Of a stretch of DNA of 64,000 nt, positions 29,866-41,700 are shown piece by piece (position 1 is the stretch's first letter; every line of letters begins with the position of its first letter). The DNA is from Paenibacillus sp. L3-i20. GTDB lineage: Bacteria; Bacillota; Bacilli; Paenibacillales; Paenibacillaceae. A program made the position numbers and the translations under genes. The stretch is from positions 1,695,678 through 1,759,677 of the forward strand of contig NZ_BQME02000001.1 in NCBI RefSeq assembly GCF_022180385.2, read 5' to 3'. The notes below the pieces were generated by a model. The model was not told the DNA's origin, did not search any database, and worked only from the letters and a program-made list of their open reading frames with translations.

Positions 29866-30753
29866 TTGGGGATCGATGAAATCTATAATAACCTACATTC
29901 TTTAATGCTGCCGGTCATAGTAATTATCGGGATAGAATTCGTTCTTATTGGGCTATATTTCTTCCTATATTATAGAAATCGACAATCAGAGGGAAAGCCA
30001 CGGACTGGGATGAAAAAGCTTTTTCTTGGCGCGCTGTTCATCGGATATGTTGTTTTTGTGCTTCAGCTAACCATGTTCGGCCGTGGCAACTCACATTTCT
30101 TGGAGATGAGTCTCCATCCATTCAGCAGTTATATTGAAGCATGGAATAAGTATTCCTTACGTGATCTTCAGAACTGTATTTTTAATATAATAATGTTTAT
30201 CCCGATGGGAATATTGCTGCCTTTAATCAGCCGAAAATGTAATGCATTCAAGTGGCTTCTTCTTATTGTTGTAAGTTCTACGCTATTTATTGAAACCTAC
30301 CAGACGCTTTCAGGCTCAGGGCTGTTTGAGCTTGATGATATCATTAACAATACGCTTGGTGGTATTTTGGGATACCAGTTATACAGACTGGTATCTTCCA
30401 TTGTTCATAACAAAAAAGTCAGAATGAAAAGTCTTCGGGGAAACCTGGCGATACTTGAGTGGGCAACGCAGATGAAAGAACTGCTGCAAGAAAGCTGGCG
30501 GCTCGCCAAATTCGCTCGACAAGACGGCACCAAACTGCCTGAGGATGTCATTGAAACCATGAAAGTCCGGTACGATGGCATTCTTGAGCATGGTAAAAAC
30601 GAATGGGAGAAGGATCCTGTTCGAGCAAAGATCGGCCCGAGAGGTCGGAAAGTAAAAAGTAAAGCTGCCAACCTGGGAATGCGCTTCCTGACTCATAAAG
30701 AGTCAATTCTCCGGTTTCTTTGGGATGCAAATATTCCGTTTGACAATAATTAG
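29866..30753 (+). CDS. VanZ-family membrane protein fused in frame to an IS66 transposase remnant
   Basis: Residues 1 to about 187 form a VanZ-like protein with several transmembrane segments and the family motifs LTMFGR, NIIMFIPMGILLP and ELDDIINNTLGGILGY. VanZ proteins of this kind can reduce susceptibility to glycopeptides or lipoglycopeptides. From about residue 188 the frame passes without a break into the C-terminal part of an IS66-type transposase (TQMKELLQESW ... FLTHKESILRFLWDANIPFDNN) and ends at an amber codon within it. The start is TTG 29866 with AGGGAGCTC eight bases upstream. Translation would give a VanZ domain with a foreign cytoplasmic tail of about 108 residues; whether it is functional is unknown. 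Confidence 0.75.
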   Translation: MGIDEIYNNLHSLMLPVIVIIGIEFVLIGLYFFLYYRNRQSEGKPRTGMKKLFLGALFIGYVVFVLQLTMFGRGNSHFLEMSLHPFSSYIEAWNKYSLRDLQNCIFNIIMFIPMGILLPLISRKCNAFKWLLLIVVSSTLFIETYQTLSGSGLFELDDIINNTLGGILGYQLYRLVSSIVHNKKVRMKSLRGNLAILEWATQMKELLQESWRLAKFARQDGTKLPEDVIETMKVRYDGILEHGKNEWEKDPVRAKIGPRGRKVKSKAANLGMRFLTHKESILRFLWDANIPFDNN

Positions 30754-30996
30754 GCGGAACGTGATTTACGCATGGTTAATGTAAAACAAAAGGTTTCCGG
30801 CATGTTCCGAACGAAGTCCGGTGCCAAACATTTTGCAAGAATGCGCAGTGTAATTGCGACACTCCTCAAACAGCAACTTCCTATACTTTCCTCACTAACC
30901 GCTCTTCGCGGCCAACTCAGTTTTCAGACTACCTATGTAGTAGCTGTGGATTTCAGTATTCATAACCAGAGTCAATTTCCTCTCCACAAAAGTTGA
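30426..30996 (+). mobile_element. IS66-family transposase remnant with an in-frame stop
   Basis: The sequence encodes the C-terminal half of an IS66 TnpC-like transposase, including the DNN(Q)AERD region with the terminal acidic residue and MVNVKQKVSGMFRTKSGAKHFARM. At 30751-30753 a TAG stands where the family has Gln (DNN-stop-AERD); the frame continues unchanged afterwards to 30996. The N-terminal half, accessory genes and recognisable terminal inverted repeats are absent, so the element is dead. Confidence 0.8.
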
Positions 30997-31093
30997 GATT
31001 ATTACTAGAGTTTTACTAATGGAGGAGGTATCCTAAAGGAGAGTGATAATTAGGGCAACAAGATAAAGGGGTATGACTTAAGGAGAAAGTATA

Positions 31094-31144
31094 ATGGATA
31101 TTTGCCCATGTGGGTATTTCAATGTGGTCTTACATCATACATAG
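31094..31144 (+). pseudogene. 16-codon fragment resembling the start of a PknK-type kinase
   Basis: AAGGAG (31080-31085) precedes ATG 31094, which opens MDICPCGYFNVVLHHT and then a stop. The pattern M-x-I-x-GY-x-LHHS is how kinase-ATPase proteins of the type encoded just downstream usually begin. It looks like the original start of the following gene, cut off by a frameshift and an internal deletion. Confidence 0.45.
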
Positions 31145-34100
31145 GCAGGTGTGCGTGATTATCAATATAGATAATAAACTTGAGACGTATATGACCATCC
31201 CGCCAATCGCACTTGCGGATTTCTTGGAACTCTCTGTTATTTTGACGGAGATGGTGTGCCGCGAGCACGCTGATGAGGGAATGATTGAATATTTTGATCT
31301 TGCTCGAATTGTTGTGCAAATGGAACAGAAAGTTGCACGTTTGATCAGAAGTATTGAGAGGCATGCAGCGTACCAGTCTCCCGAGCAATCAGGCCGACTC
31401 AATCGAGTGGCGGATTTGCGTAGTGATCTTTATATACTAGGCCTTATCCTATATGAGTTGTTTACAGGTCGTAAGCCGTACGATCCTAGTGAAGGGGAAG
31501 GCTGGAATACAGCACATATTCATATGAAACCGCAGTCATTGTCAAGCGTTCGGCCAGAGGGGATAGGGATTCTAGAAGCAATCATAATGAAGCTCCTTGC
31601 CAAATCACCGGATGATCGCTATCAAAGTGCGGCTGGGTTGCTCAATGACCTGATGCACTGTCAGGACATGCTGCAGCGTAATGGCAGGCTGTCACAATTC
31701 GAAATTGGACGCTTGGATCAGCGCCGTTCGCTGCATTTGGCCGACCTATGGGTTGATCGCGTATCTGCTATGGGGCAGCTCCAGGATGGACTAGAGCTTG
31801 CGGGTCGGGGCTCGACGGTATTTAGATGGATAACGGGTGCAAAAGGGATCGGCAAGACATCACTCGTCCATAAATTCCAAGCAGCCGTTGTTCGGCAGGG
31901 TGGTTGGTTTGTGGAGGGGAGTTGCGGAAAGTCTGCATCGAATGAACCATACGGGGCATTTTTACAAGCGATGCGTCAGTGGCTCGACCAATTATGGTGC
32001 GAAGAACCGGATGTCATCACTCGATTAAAGACGAGGCTGCAGGAGGAGTTCTACCACCATTCATCGACTATTGTCTCGGCATGGCCAGAGGCCAAGCCTC
32101 TATTTGAATGCAAAGGCGATTCAGGTGATCAAAAAACATACACGGACAAGGGCGCTAGGCCGTTCGGGGAATTGCTCTCAAGCTTAGTTCGTTGCATAGC
32201 TGCAACCACCCCTCCCTTGATCTTATTCATGGATGATCTAGATCTGGCGGATGCTGAGACTAGGGCGCTCATTCATTCGCTTAAGCGGGAACAGGCGCTG
32301 ACGGGATTATTCTTCATTGGGGCTTGTCAATCAGTTGAAGAATGGAGCACTAATCCTGAGGAGCAAATTGGCATTACATTGCTGACTTCGGAAGAAGTGA
32401 AGCAATTCGTTTCGGATGCTTTGCATGAGGATTCTATTCGAATCCGCAAGCTGGCCCAATCCATCTATGAGGAGACGGGCGGCAACCCGGGGGCAATTCG
32501 GTATGCACTGGAGCACTGGAAGAAGGAAAAAAAGATTCGTTTCAACGAGAAGAACGCCCAATGGGTATGGGATTCAGAGCTTATCGGTTATAAGGTTGAT
32601 TCTGAGGAGGCTATTCTCCAAGCGGAGATGAGCTTTGCTGAACTTCCCGATACGGGGAAGGAGCTTCTAGCGCTAGCAGCTGCAATTGGGTCAATTTTTC
32701 AGTTATCGGCATTATCTGAAATAAGTGGGTTGGATATTGAGCAGGTTACGTACTGGCTCCAGTTGGCAGAGACGGAGGGCCTCATTTGCTTTGGGGAAAA
32801 TGGTGCAGACGGGTCTGACATGCAGGAAGCAGTCTACTTATTCCCACTGGATGCCGCACACCAGATTGCTTATAACTTCGATTCAGAATGCATTCCATAT
32901 CGGCACCGGATGATTGGCAAATTCCTGGAGCAATGTGGGTCTGAATGTAACTGGGAATCGTCAGTATCGGCGATTGATCACCTCAATCTCGCAGTAGCGG
33001 CCTTATCAGAGCAGGAAAGGATGAAATTGACCGAGTATAATCTCCAAGAGGGACAAAGGGCACTGTCGGATGGGCGCTTTAATAATAGTAGACGATATGC
33101 GATGCACGGGTTAGCACTGTTGGAGATGCAAGCGAAATCACAATCCACATCACTGAAGTTGCCGTTCCTATCGGTTCTAGCATGGACGGAGCATATGGAT
33201 GGACATCTTGAACGGGCTAGAGGACAATTGACGAGCTTAATTGAGGATAACGATAGTTTAAGCCGAGTGGATCGATTGCAGATTTTGACACTATTAATCC
33301 GTTTCCACACAATTAAAGATAATGATCGGGCAATTCAATATGGACAGGAGGCATTGACAGCATACGGTTGGAAGCTTCCCAAGAAGGGTTCCTTAATAGC
33401 TGTAGTTGTGGAGGTATTGCGAACCCAGCTCCTCCTGCGTTGGGAGAAGGGAAGGAACAAGTCCTTTCAAAAAACGGATGAAGAGCATGCAGCATTTTGT
33501 GGGTTGCTAAATTATCTTATGTTTCCTCTACTCCTGCATGATGCGAGAAGTTTAGTTGCACTATATGCCCGAGCAATCCGCTATGGGGTGCAAAATGGGA
33601 TGGATGAGCAGCTTGTAGGTGTAAGGAGTGTCTACGAACTCATCTTGCAAAGGGTGTTCCCAACCATTAGATTTCCATCGCGAACTTCTACCCTGGCGGT
33701 CACTCAGTATGCTGGCACCATCAAATCCGACAATAGATATATAATTTCCTTCATGGAGGGGGTCTTACTACAATTAGAGAAGCCTGTTGCTACCTCCCCT
33801 ATAATATTTAAGGCAATGCGTGAAGGAATGGAAGCCGGCGATAAAGGATTTGCATACGCAGCCCTAGTTATTAGTCTTGTTGCATACAACGGGAAATTGA
33901 CTGGCTTAATAGAACTTCACGACTATTACAAGGAACATATGCAGCACAATGCTGATAGCAAAATTGGTGAGCTTGTTGAGGTTGCAAAAAGGTATATATC
34001 AGCATTGCAAGAAGAAGCCTCGTTAGAGAAATTCATCTCTACTTTTCGTGATCCTTCTCAAACGATCCCTGGTCATCAGGAAGAGGATAATTATAGCTGT

Positions 34101-35510
34101 GGTTGCAGGCTAGAGGTCGCCTATCTGGCGGGTAGATACCGTGAAGCCTTGTATTGGGCAAAGCTGGCGAGGGTAAATGAACTTCCGTTGGATTGGATTC
34201 GAGTCCGGAAGCAGCGAGTGTATGAAGCTTTATCACTCGCTTCCTTGTACACCCATGCGAATGAAACAGAACAGAAGAGAACCCGTAAAGTAATGAGGAA
34301 GCTGTTACGGGGTATGAAACGTTGGCAAGGGTTTCTGGGCAATCAATCTTCGGGACATCTGCTTATGGGGGCGGAGTGGGAGCGCATAGCGGGAAACTAT
34401 ACAGATGCACTTCGAGGATATACAGCGGCGATTGAACAGGCAAAAGCAGAGGAATCCGCTCTTATGGAGGGGATCGTGTGTGAGCGGCTTGCGATTTATT
34501 ATGGAGAGAAGGGAATGAGCCGATCCGGGGCAGTAATTGCGATGATGGATGCTTGTGATGCCTATGCGGAATGGGGGGCTGCCTCCATAGTTGCGCGGAT
34601 TAGGAGTCAATATGCTGACCTGTTAAACCCAGCAGTCAGCCGGCTTGGGAATCTGGCAGCTAAGGGGGGATTAGACGATAACAGCGGTGCCTTATCCAAC
34701 CTACCACCACAAGCTACTCGGGGTGGAACGGATAGACCGTTGGATGTACCTGTGAACGGGGATGAATACGTACCTGTTCAGCACATCATTGAAGGGGTTG
34801 TTAAACCGGATATGACGGACTGGGCGGTAAGCCTGTTGGAGGCGTCAATTAGACAAGTGGGTGCGAACAGGGGATTCTTACTGCGCTGCTGGGAAGGGAA
34901 TTGCTTGATCGAAGCAGGATTAGATGCGGATATTCCTCACAGAGAGACAGTATCCGCACCTTATGCACAAAGCATCATACGCTGGACGATGACGACCGGT
35001 GAGCCGCTCGTTCTAATTGATGCTGTTCAGGGTCATTGGATGAAGGATACCTATGTGCGGGAGGAACTACCACGATCGATCCTCTGTATGCCAATCGCAG
35101 TTCCAATCAGACAGGAGTCGTATATGCTTTACCTGGAGAATCGACAGATGGCAGGTGTGTTTGCCGATCGGGATTTGAAGGTGCTTGAATTGCTAGCCGT
35201 GCGCATGATCTATCATAAGTTGCTAGCGGAAGAAACAGCGGCTACGACTGAAGGGATTGAGTCAGAAAGTGAATCCTGGGCTAAATCGACATCTGTGCTA
35301 ACAGGGGACGGTGAACTGCTGACAGCACGGGAAACCGAAGTGATAACAGCCATTGCGGAAGGGTTATCTAATCGAGAAATCGCCGAACGATTGGGCATTG
35401 CTGAGACGACAGTTAAGACGCATACGTCTAGAGTGATTAGCAAACTGGGAGTGAAGAGGCGAGGTCAGGCAGTTGTTCGTGCGCGAGAACTAGGTGTGAT
35501 CGAAGAGTAA
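31110..35510 (+). CDS. Giant regulator: pseudokinase remnant - AAA ATPase - GAF - LuxR helix-turn-helix
   Basis: The frame encodes up to 1,466 aa. Residues 85-200 match the C-lobe of a Ser/Thr kinase (SPEQSGR, SDLYILGLILYELFTGRKPY), but the N-lobe is missing and the catalytic HRD and DFG motifs are not recognisable, so it is a pseudokinase. An AAA_16-type ATPase follows (Walker A GAKGIGKTS, 243-251; Walker B LILFMDD, about 370-376), then a long helical TPR-like region, a GAF domain (about 1234-1370) and a C-terminal LuxR helix-turn-helix (LTAREtEV..., SNREIAERLGIAETTVKTH, about 1402-1466). It is probably a signal-responsive transcription factor, perhaps for the adjacent surface-protein gene. 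The start is uncertain: GTG 31110, ATG 31122 and ATG 31191 all lack a good ribosome binding site; the good one belongs to the 31094 frame. Confidence 0.75.
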   Translation: MGISMWSYIIHRQVCVIINIDNKLETYMTIPPIALADFLELSVILTEMVCREHADEGMIEYFDLARIVVQMEQKVARLIRSIERHAAYQSPEQSGRLNRVADLRSDLYILGLILYELFTGRKPYDPSEGEGWNTAHIHMKPQSLSSVRPEGIGILEAIIMKLLAKSPDDRYQSAAGLLNDLMHCQDMLQRNGRLSQFEIGRLDQRRSLHLADLWVDRVSAMGQLQDGLELAGRGSTVFRWITGAKGIGKTSLVHKFQAAVVRQGGWFVEGSCGKSASNEPYGAFLQAMRQWLDQLWCEEPDVITRLKTRLQEEFYHHSSTIVSAWPEAKPLFECKGDSGDQKTYTDKGARPFGELLSSLVRCIAATTPPLILFMDDLDLADAETRALIHSLKREQALTGLFFIGACQSVEEWSTNPEEQIGITLLTSEEVKQFVSDALHEDSIRIRKLAQSIYEETGGNPGAIRYALEHWKKEKKIRFNEKNAQWVWDSELIGYKVDSEEAILQAEMSFAELPDTGKELLALAAAIGSIFQLSALSEISGLDIEQVTYWLQLAETEGLICFGENGADGSDMQEAVYLFPLDAAHQIAYNFDSECIPYRHRMIGKFLEQCGSECNWESSVSAIDHLNLAVAALSEQERMKLTEYNLQEGQRALSDGRFNNSRRYAMHGLALLEMQAKSQSTSLKLPFLSVLAWTEHMDGHLERARGQLTSLIEDNDSLSRVDRLQILTLLIRFHTIKDNDRAIQYGQEALTAYGWKLPKKGSLIAVVVEVLRTQLLLRWEKGRNKSFQKTDEEHAAFCGLLNYLMFPLLLHDARSLVALYARAIRYGVQNGMDEQLVGVRSVYELILQRVFPTIRFPSRTSTLAVTQYAGTIKSDNRYIISFMEGVLLQLEKPVATSPIIFKAMREGMEAGDKGFAYAALVISLVAYNGKLTGLIELHDYYKEHMQHNADSKIGELVEVAKRYISALQEEASLEKFISTFRDPSQTIPGHQEEDNYSCGCRLEVAYLAGRYREALYWAKLARVNELPLDWIRVRKQRVYEALSLASLYTHANETEQKRTRKVMRKLLRGMKRWQGFLGNQSSGHLLMGAEWERIAGNYTDALRGYTAAIEQAKAEESALMEGIVCERLAIYYGEKGMSRSGAVIAMMDACDAYAEWGAASIVARIRSQYADLLNPAVSRLGNLAAKGGLDDNSGALSNLPPQATRGGTDRPLDVPVNGDEYVPVQHIIEGVVKPDMTDWAVSLLEASIRQVGANRGFLLRCWEGNCLIEAGLDADIPHRETVSAPYAQSIIRWTMTTGEPLVLIDAVQGHWMKDTYVREELPRSILCMPIAVPIRQESYMLYLENRQMAGVFADRDLKVLELLAVRMIYHKLLAEETAATTEGIESESESWAKSTSVLTGDGELLTARETEVITAIAEGLSNREIAERLGIAETTVKTHTSRVISKLGVKRRGQAVVRARELGVIEE

Positions 35511-35562
35511 GCTGTGAAGCGGGCATTGTGTAATAATATGTCGAAGGAACGGGATATAGGGA

Positions 35563-35593
35563 AGCAAATGGGACCTCCATTTGCTTTTTTTTT
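35563..35593 (+). terminator. Rho-independent terminator after the LuxR-type regulator gene
   Basis: AGCAAATGG (35563-35571) pairs perfectly with CCATTTGCT (35577-35585) and is followed by a run of T. Confidence 0.85.
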
Positions 35594-35702
35594 GCGTTGT
35601 ACTACTTTAGGAGGACTTCAATTCTCCCTCTCTCGAACTACAATGGACGCTGGCAGTTCTATTCAAATCACCAAAGCGTTTGTGTGAAGAGAGAGGAAGG
35701 AA

Positions 35703-38700
35703 ATGATGAAAGTGATGGTTCAATTCAAAAAAATGATTGCAAGTGTATTAGTGCTCGTATTGGTGGCAACAAGCATTACAACCTCGGCATTCGCGGCACC
35801 GCCAGCGGGAAGCTACGATGTTGATGCATATAACACCGAGTTGCTGCGTTTGCTAGAGGAGGAATATGGAGCGGAGCAGGCAGCGGCTATGGTAGAGATG
35901 GTGCAGAAGCTTGGTCTTGTAGATGACCAGGGTCAGTTGCTTAGTTACTCCATTCTCCTAAATGGAGAGAACTACACGCTTGATGAGATAAAGCAGGTGT
36001 TGGATGACCCAGTTACTGATCTAACTCAAATTGCACTAGTAGATGGTGATCCGATTACGTTGGCAGTGTTGAGAGAGATGATTGCGATTGAAGAACGATT
36101 ATCTGCGCTGACGTCCATAGGGACGGAAACCAGTCTGTCTACAGAGCATTTGGATAGTCTGGATTCATTGTTGTCACAAGCTGAAGGAGAGGGTGGATTG
36201 CCCTTTCTGGATCAGAATGGCAGTGTACTTGCCTCAACATACGGTTCTTCGACGTTTTCAAACTCAGATTATGGGGATGAAACGGTTGTTTCCGTGACTA
36301 GTGTGGAGGAGACGCGTGCTGGCGTTTACCCGGAAGTCGTAAAAATTACATTTGAGCTTAATAAGGCTCAAGCAGAAACGGTATCATTTTCCTACAAGCT
36401 AATGGAAAGTACACTTCATATTAAGCCGCGTAATAATCAGATTATTGAAGGCACAGTCCAATTTCTACCGGGTGAGACAACAAAAACGGTGTCAATGACA
36501 GGATTGTATGCCCAACGCAACATTGTATCGGCTTATTGTACGGCTGGCAGTAACCAATTCCACAGCAGCTCCATTGATTCCTTCCAGAATTATGTTTGGG
36601 GGGGTTATGGCAGAGCGGATTATATTCACTTTTACGATTTCAACAACCTGGATCGAATGGATTTCAGACATGTTGACAACAATCTTGATCATGTCCCATT
36701 TACCCATGCATATGAGGGTGGTGGCTATCTATCCATTACAGTGGGGACAGGCCAGGGATTATACAAATCGGACTCACTCAATGGACGCGGCATGGCTGCG
36801 TGCTACTATGTAGCAGGATTAAATAAGAAAACGGATAAGGATGCTTCGATGAATGACCCGACTATGAAAGAAGTACATGCGACAGCGGGTACGTATACGA
36901 CGGGTCAAGTGGTGCCGATGCAAGTGCTTTATAGCAATATTATTTCGCGCGAACAACCAAGGGATCTGGATACGACACCTAGATTATTACTTGCCGGGGG
37001 AGGGGTCGCATACCCAGATGTAATGACATTCGCTGATTTTGCGAAACCACCAACGGGGCTATTCCCTTATTATCCGAGTCATTCCCTTATTGGCGGGTAT
37101 ATGGCGGTCGTTGGCAAAGGGATGACTCCAGCTGATCTAAAGGTTAGTGGTGTGGCGGACGAAACAGGGGTTATCGTAGTTGGAGCAAGTGAAGACTTTA
37201 AATACCGTAAAATGGGGGCTACTGCATGGGGGAACGATTTTACGAATACACCGAATATTACGATCGTATCATCACGTTCAGATGCATTCCAGTCGCTCGT
37301 ATTGAACAAGACCAGCTATACCATTGGAGACACGCTGAAAGCGACACTTCAACTGAATAATACGAATGATGAGGCGGACTGGCTGATCGATGGCGTTATG
37401 ACCCCGGCGGATATTGCCAAGCGGGTTATGATCTCGATTGGGGATAGGAGGATAGGTGCGCTTGACTTGCAGTGGAAGCTCGGCGAGGATGGATTGCCAT
37501 TATCTCCACCCGTATTGGAAGGGCAACTGAAAATAACACAAACCATCTATGATGCCATCGAGGATGGAGATCTGCTGACAGATGGCAAGCAGATTCGTGC
37601 TAAAGTGTATTACAATCGGAATTTGACACCCGGCGCACTTACGACCGGAAATGTAAAGGATTTCGGGATGCTCGGTGAGAAGTGGATTGCCTTCCAAGTA
37701 ACAGAACCGAAATATATTACTTCAAGCGAGCTATCGGTTACGTATCCGACAACATGGCCTTCGGGTACAGCGAATATCGTTAATATAATTGATGCTACAG
37801 CTACAAAGCTTGGTTTCACCTACCCGCTAAGCGCAACGTATACGACGCCAGATCAGTTCGAGTGGCGCAGCAGCGATGCAACGGTGGCGGGGATCACTGC
37901 GGACGGAACGATTCTACCTATCCAGTCAGGTGCGGTTGTCTTTACGTTGGTTGCCAAGAACAACGGCGAGGCTCCGGAAGCAACTGTAAGCACACAGCCG
38001 ATGACGATCAGTGCAGACGGTTCAGCCGCAATTGTCATCCCGAGCTTTGCTAATCGGATCTATGTGAATAAGAATAAAAACGCAACGATTCTATGGTCTA
38101 CGAACGTTATGGATCGTTACAAGGAGTTGGCTGGACCCGGCGGTGCAGCACAGAGCGCCAACTTTAAACTGGAGTTCTTCGAAGGGTACTACGACGAGGC
38201 GCAGCTTGTTGCACAGACACCGACCCAGATGTGGAACGCACCAACGACAACAGAATTAATCAATGCCACTAGTTTCGTAATTCCGGGGTCTTACATCCGG
38301 GATATATCGAGCAAGGATGTCCCTAGCTATACGGTTCGCATTAGCACGGCCAATCCAGAAAATGCACAGTCTACTCTATCTGCTATTTCTTATATTGTCG
38401 TCAGATCGGAATCAGCGATTGTTGCGCTGGATAAATCGCAAGGACAGTTTGTGCTTGACCAAGCAGGCAGTGTACCCTTGTCCTGGACACTTGATAACTT
38501 CGATCCCATCAATCAAGGGGAATTTGAATTTCAAGTGACGAAGAATGGGGTGCTTATGCCAGAGAGCGTCATCACGTTCAACAAGGCAAAAGGTCAGTTC
38601 AGCGATGCGCAAGTTACAGCCACAGGCGGCAGCTATAGTCTGCGGATAGATCCAGTCACAAACAGTAAGCGGATCAAGGACGATTACGCAATCACAATCG

Positions 38701-41700
38701 CTGTCAAGAACAGCACGGATTCAACATGGTCTTATGATTCGATGTTCTTGCAAGCATACAAGAGCGATGCACTGCAAATACAAGTAGATGGCCAGTCATC
38801 TACCTCGCATACGACGAGCAATATAGACAAGATTAGACAAATGACGAGTGACCAAATTATTGGCCTGAAACGTCAAATTACGCTCAATAATGAGATAGGC
38901 GTCAACAACAAAGATTATGACGATCTTGGGGAAATTACGGATCAAATTGCATGGAAATCAAATAGCAATCAAATAGGCGCAATCTATCATCGTAGTGGCG
39001 GTTATGTGGAGGATATTGAGATATTCAACAATCCTTCCTATCAGCCCAAGCAGAAGTTTCTATTAGCAGGATTAAACGATGGCACGACGAAGATTACCGC
39101 GACGCATGCCCGTACAGGAATTCGGGCTGAGCTCGACCTTACGGTAGAAACGCTGCAGGACAAGCTTTATTTGTTCCAACTGTATCCGAAGACGGAGACA
39201 ACTTTTACGTACACGAATGGAGACGGTATTGAACGGGTTGTATCAAGTGATGCAAACGGAGAACTCGCCCTCTATGAGGAGAATGGTATTGCTAGCGATG
39301 TCTATGTGACATCGGTGTTTGACGGTTCCACTTATACAGGGGTGTACAGTCAGGATCGACTGCTATCGAAAGAAGGAAATCCAGCAAACCTGGAGTTGTA
39401 TCCGATTAATATTTTGCAATTGCGTCAGTTATCTAAAGTAGAAGTATTCTTCAAAACACCTGACGGCAAGCCATACACGGGCAAAGTAACTTACCGCGGT
39501 GGTGTGTACAAGAATGGGAATTATGCAGAGGCAACGGAAGTTGGTGGTACAGGCATTGTTGTCGATCTGGACGATAATGGTAGGTTAGAGGTTATCTTCG
39601 ACACGACTGATTTCTATTCCGTTGCAGCTGGGGAGAAGAACGCAGCCAACTTGTCTGCTAAGGACAAGCTTGAATTTATTATTGAAACACAGTTTGAAGG
39701 GGATCTCTATCAGCCAAGCTTGTTGACTTTTGATGGGGATGCAAGCCCAGTTGACCGGATTATGATTGGCGATAAAATTGCGCGCATGATCCTGAACGGA
39801 AGTAATCAGAAGACACCGATCCGCGTGAATCAGTATGTGTTGGATGGGATTAACAACACCAAGGCAGACATTCGGGATTACCGAGGCAAATTCGGCCCGA
39901 ATGATCATTACCCGAATATTTCTCTGACGACTGAGTTTTTGTGGTGGGGGGAAGAGGTGGATAGTCAGGCCTATGCGGAGTTGGTCGTAGGCAGCACGGA
40001 CCTTGTCCCACAGGGCCAATCCTATCAGACCATCAAGTACCCATTCTCGGACATGTGGCTAACACGTCATGTGCAGGTGTTGAATAAGGACACCATCTGG
40101 CTCGACAAGGCAACGTCGGGAATAACTTATTTTAAGTTGTATACAAAGCCGAATAGCTTCCGCAAGAACATTAAAACTTCATCTACTGTCATCAATATGA
40201 TTGGAGTGCCTGATGTAAACAAGACATCGCTGCGCACTAACTTGCAGAAGATAAAGAATGAAATAACGAGTGCGAATGGGAGTGCGGCTAGTCCTAGCAA
40301 TAACGATAAGGTCGTTCTAGAAACGTTAGGATTGCTCGGCAACATCAAGATGGATGTAGGCCCGCTGTCCATGCGTGTATATCCAACGGATGACCCGATG
40401 GTCTATAAGATGGTGATGTCCGCTTCTCTCGGTTCGATGGCATCGACGCAGGGCACGAGCGATGTTCAGTTTATGAAACCGAACAATAAGTTTACGCCAG
40501 GCGCAAGCGATCTCTACAATGTTGCGATGGGCAACTTTATAGAAGAGCAGAAGCGTCAATTTTCCCAAATCAATAAAGCAGGACATTCCGGCAAAGATAT
40601 TCCGTTCAAGGCATCGGGCTATTATGTCGGGGAAGTTAAATACAACGTCAAGAAGGATGCGTGGGAAGCGATTGTGCATGCGGGTGGATTCCAAGCGGGC
40701 GGAGGATTTGAGTACTCATGGAATTGGAATGTCCAGGCTGGCATCGTACCAGTCACTTTCTCTGTAACCATCGGTGGTGGCGTCGATGTCGGATTCAAAA
40801 CCTCGGTTTTATTCGATGAGGTGGCAGGAAACCCTTGGAGCGATCCGCAACAGGATAGTGTCAACGACTATTTGACCTCTCTGCGTGTAATTGCTTATAT
40901 CGAAGCATTCGGCGGGATTGGTTTTGACTATTCGATTATTGCAGCCAAAATCGGGGTGTTCGGTAAAATTACGCTAGAGAACACAAGCACATGGTTGAAT
41001 CGCGACTATTTGCAGAACAGTCACGATCGAGTGCTGTATGGCAACAAGTTGACGCTCGAAAGTATTGTGGGTGTACGGGTTGTATTCAAATTCTTATTTA
41101 TTTCGATTAAGCATGATTTTGCTTCTTTGCGTTATAGCCATAGCTGGTTATCAAAGAATTGGAACAAAATTCAAGACTACTGGAAGGACAATGCGATTAC
41201 CCCGTTTAGCGCGGCTACAATGGATGTGGCTATTCTAGCTTACATGGAATCCATTGGTGAAGACCCGATGCAGGTGTTCAGCACGCAGACGGTAGAGGAC
41301 CGCGATTACTTGAATGAATACGTTCGAGAATGGAAGAATTCCCCTCGGGTACAAGGAAGAATGCTCGCCTCAACGGCAAGCGTTCCGCAGGTTGTACAAT
41401 CTAATGCATATCCGTATTCGAATCCACAGGTAGCTGCAGACGGATCTCTGTTTGTCTACTTATCTGATAACAATAGTGTGAAAGTTGAGGATACGGTCGC
41501 TTCATGGGCTGTCCGTGATGGTTCGGGAAGTTATGTCGACAAAGGGAAAATTGTCGTTGATCCTGCGTTAGACGGATACGGAGATACAGGGCTTCAGCTT
41601 GCAGGCGAAGGCAACTTGATTGGTGCTGTATGGGTTAGACAAAAGGATATGATTACGAAGGATGCCGGTGAGGAACTAACGGCTTCGGATATCTTGCTCA

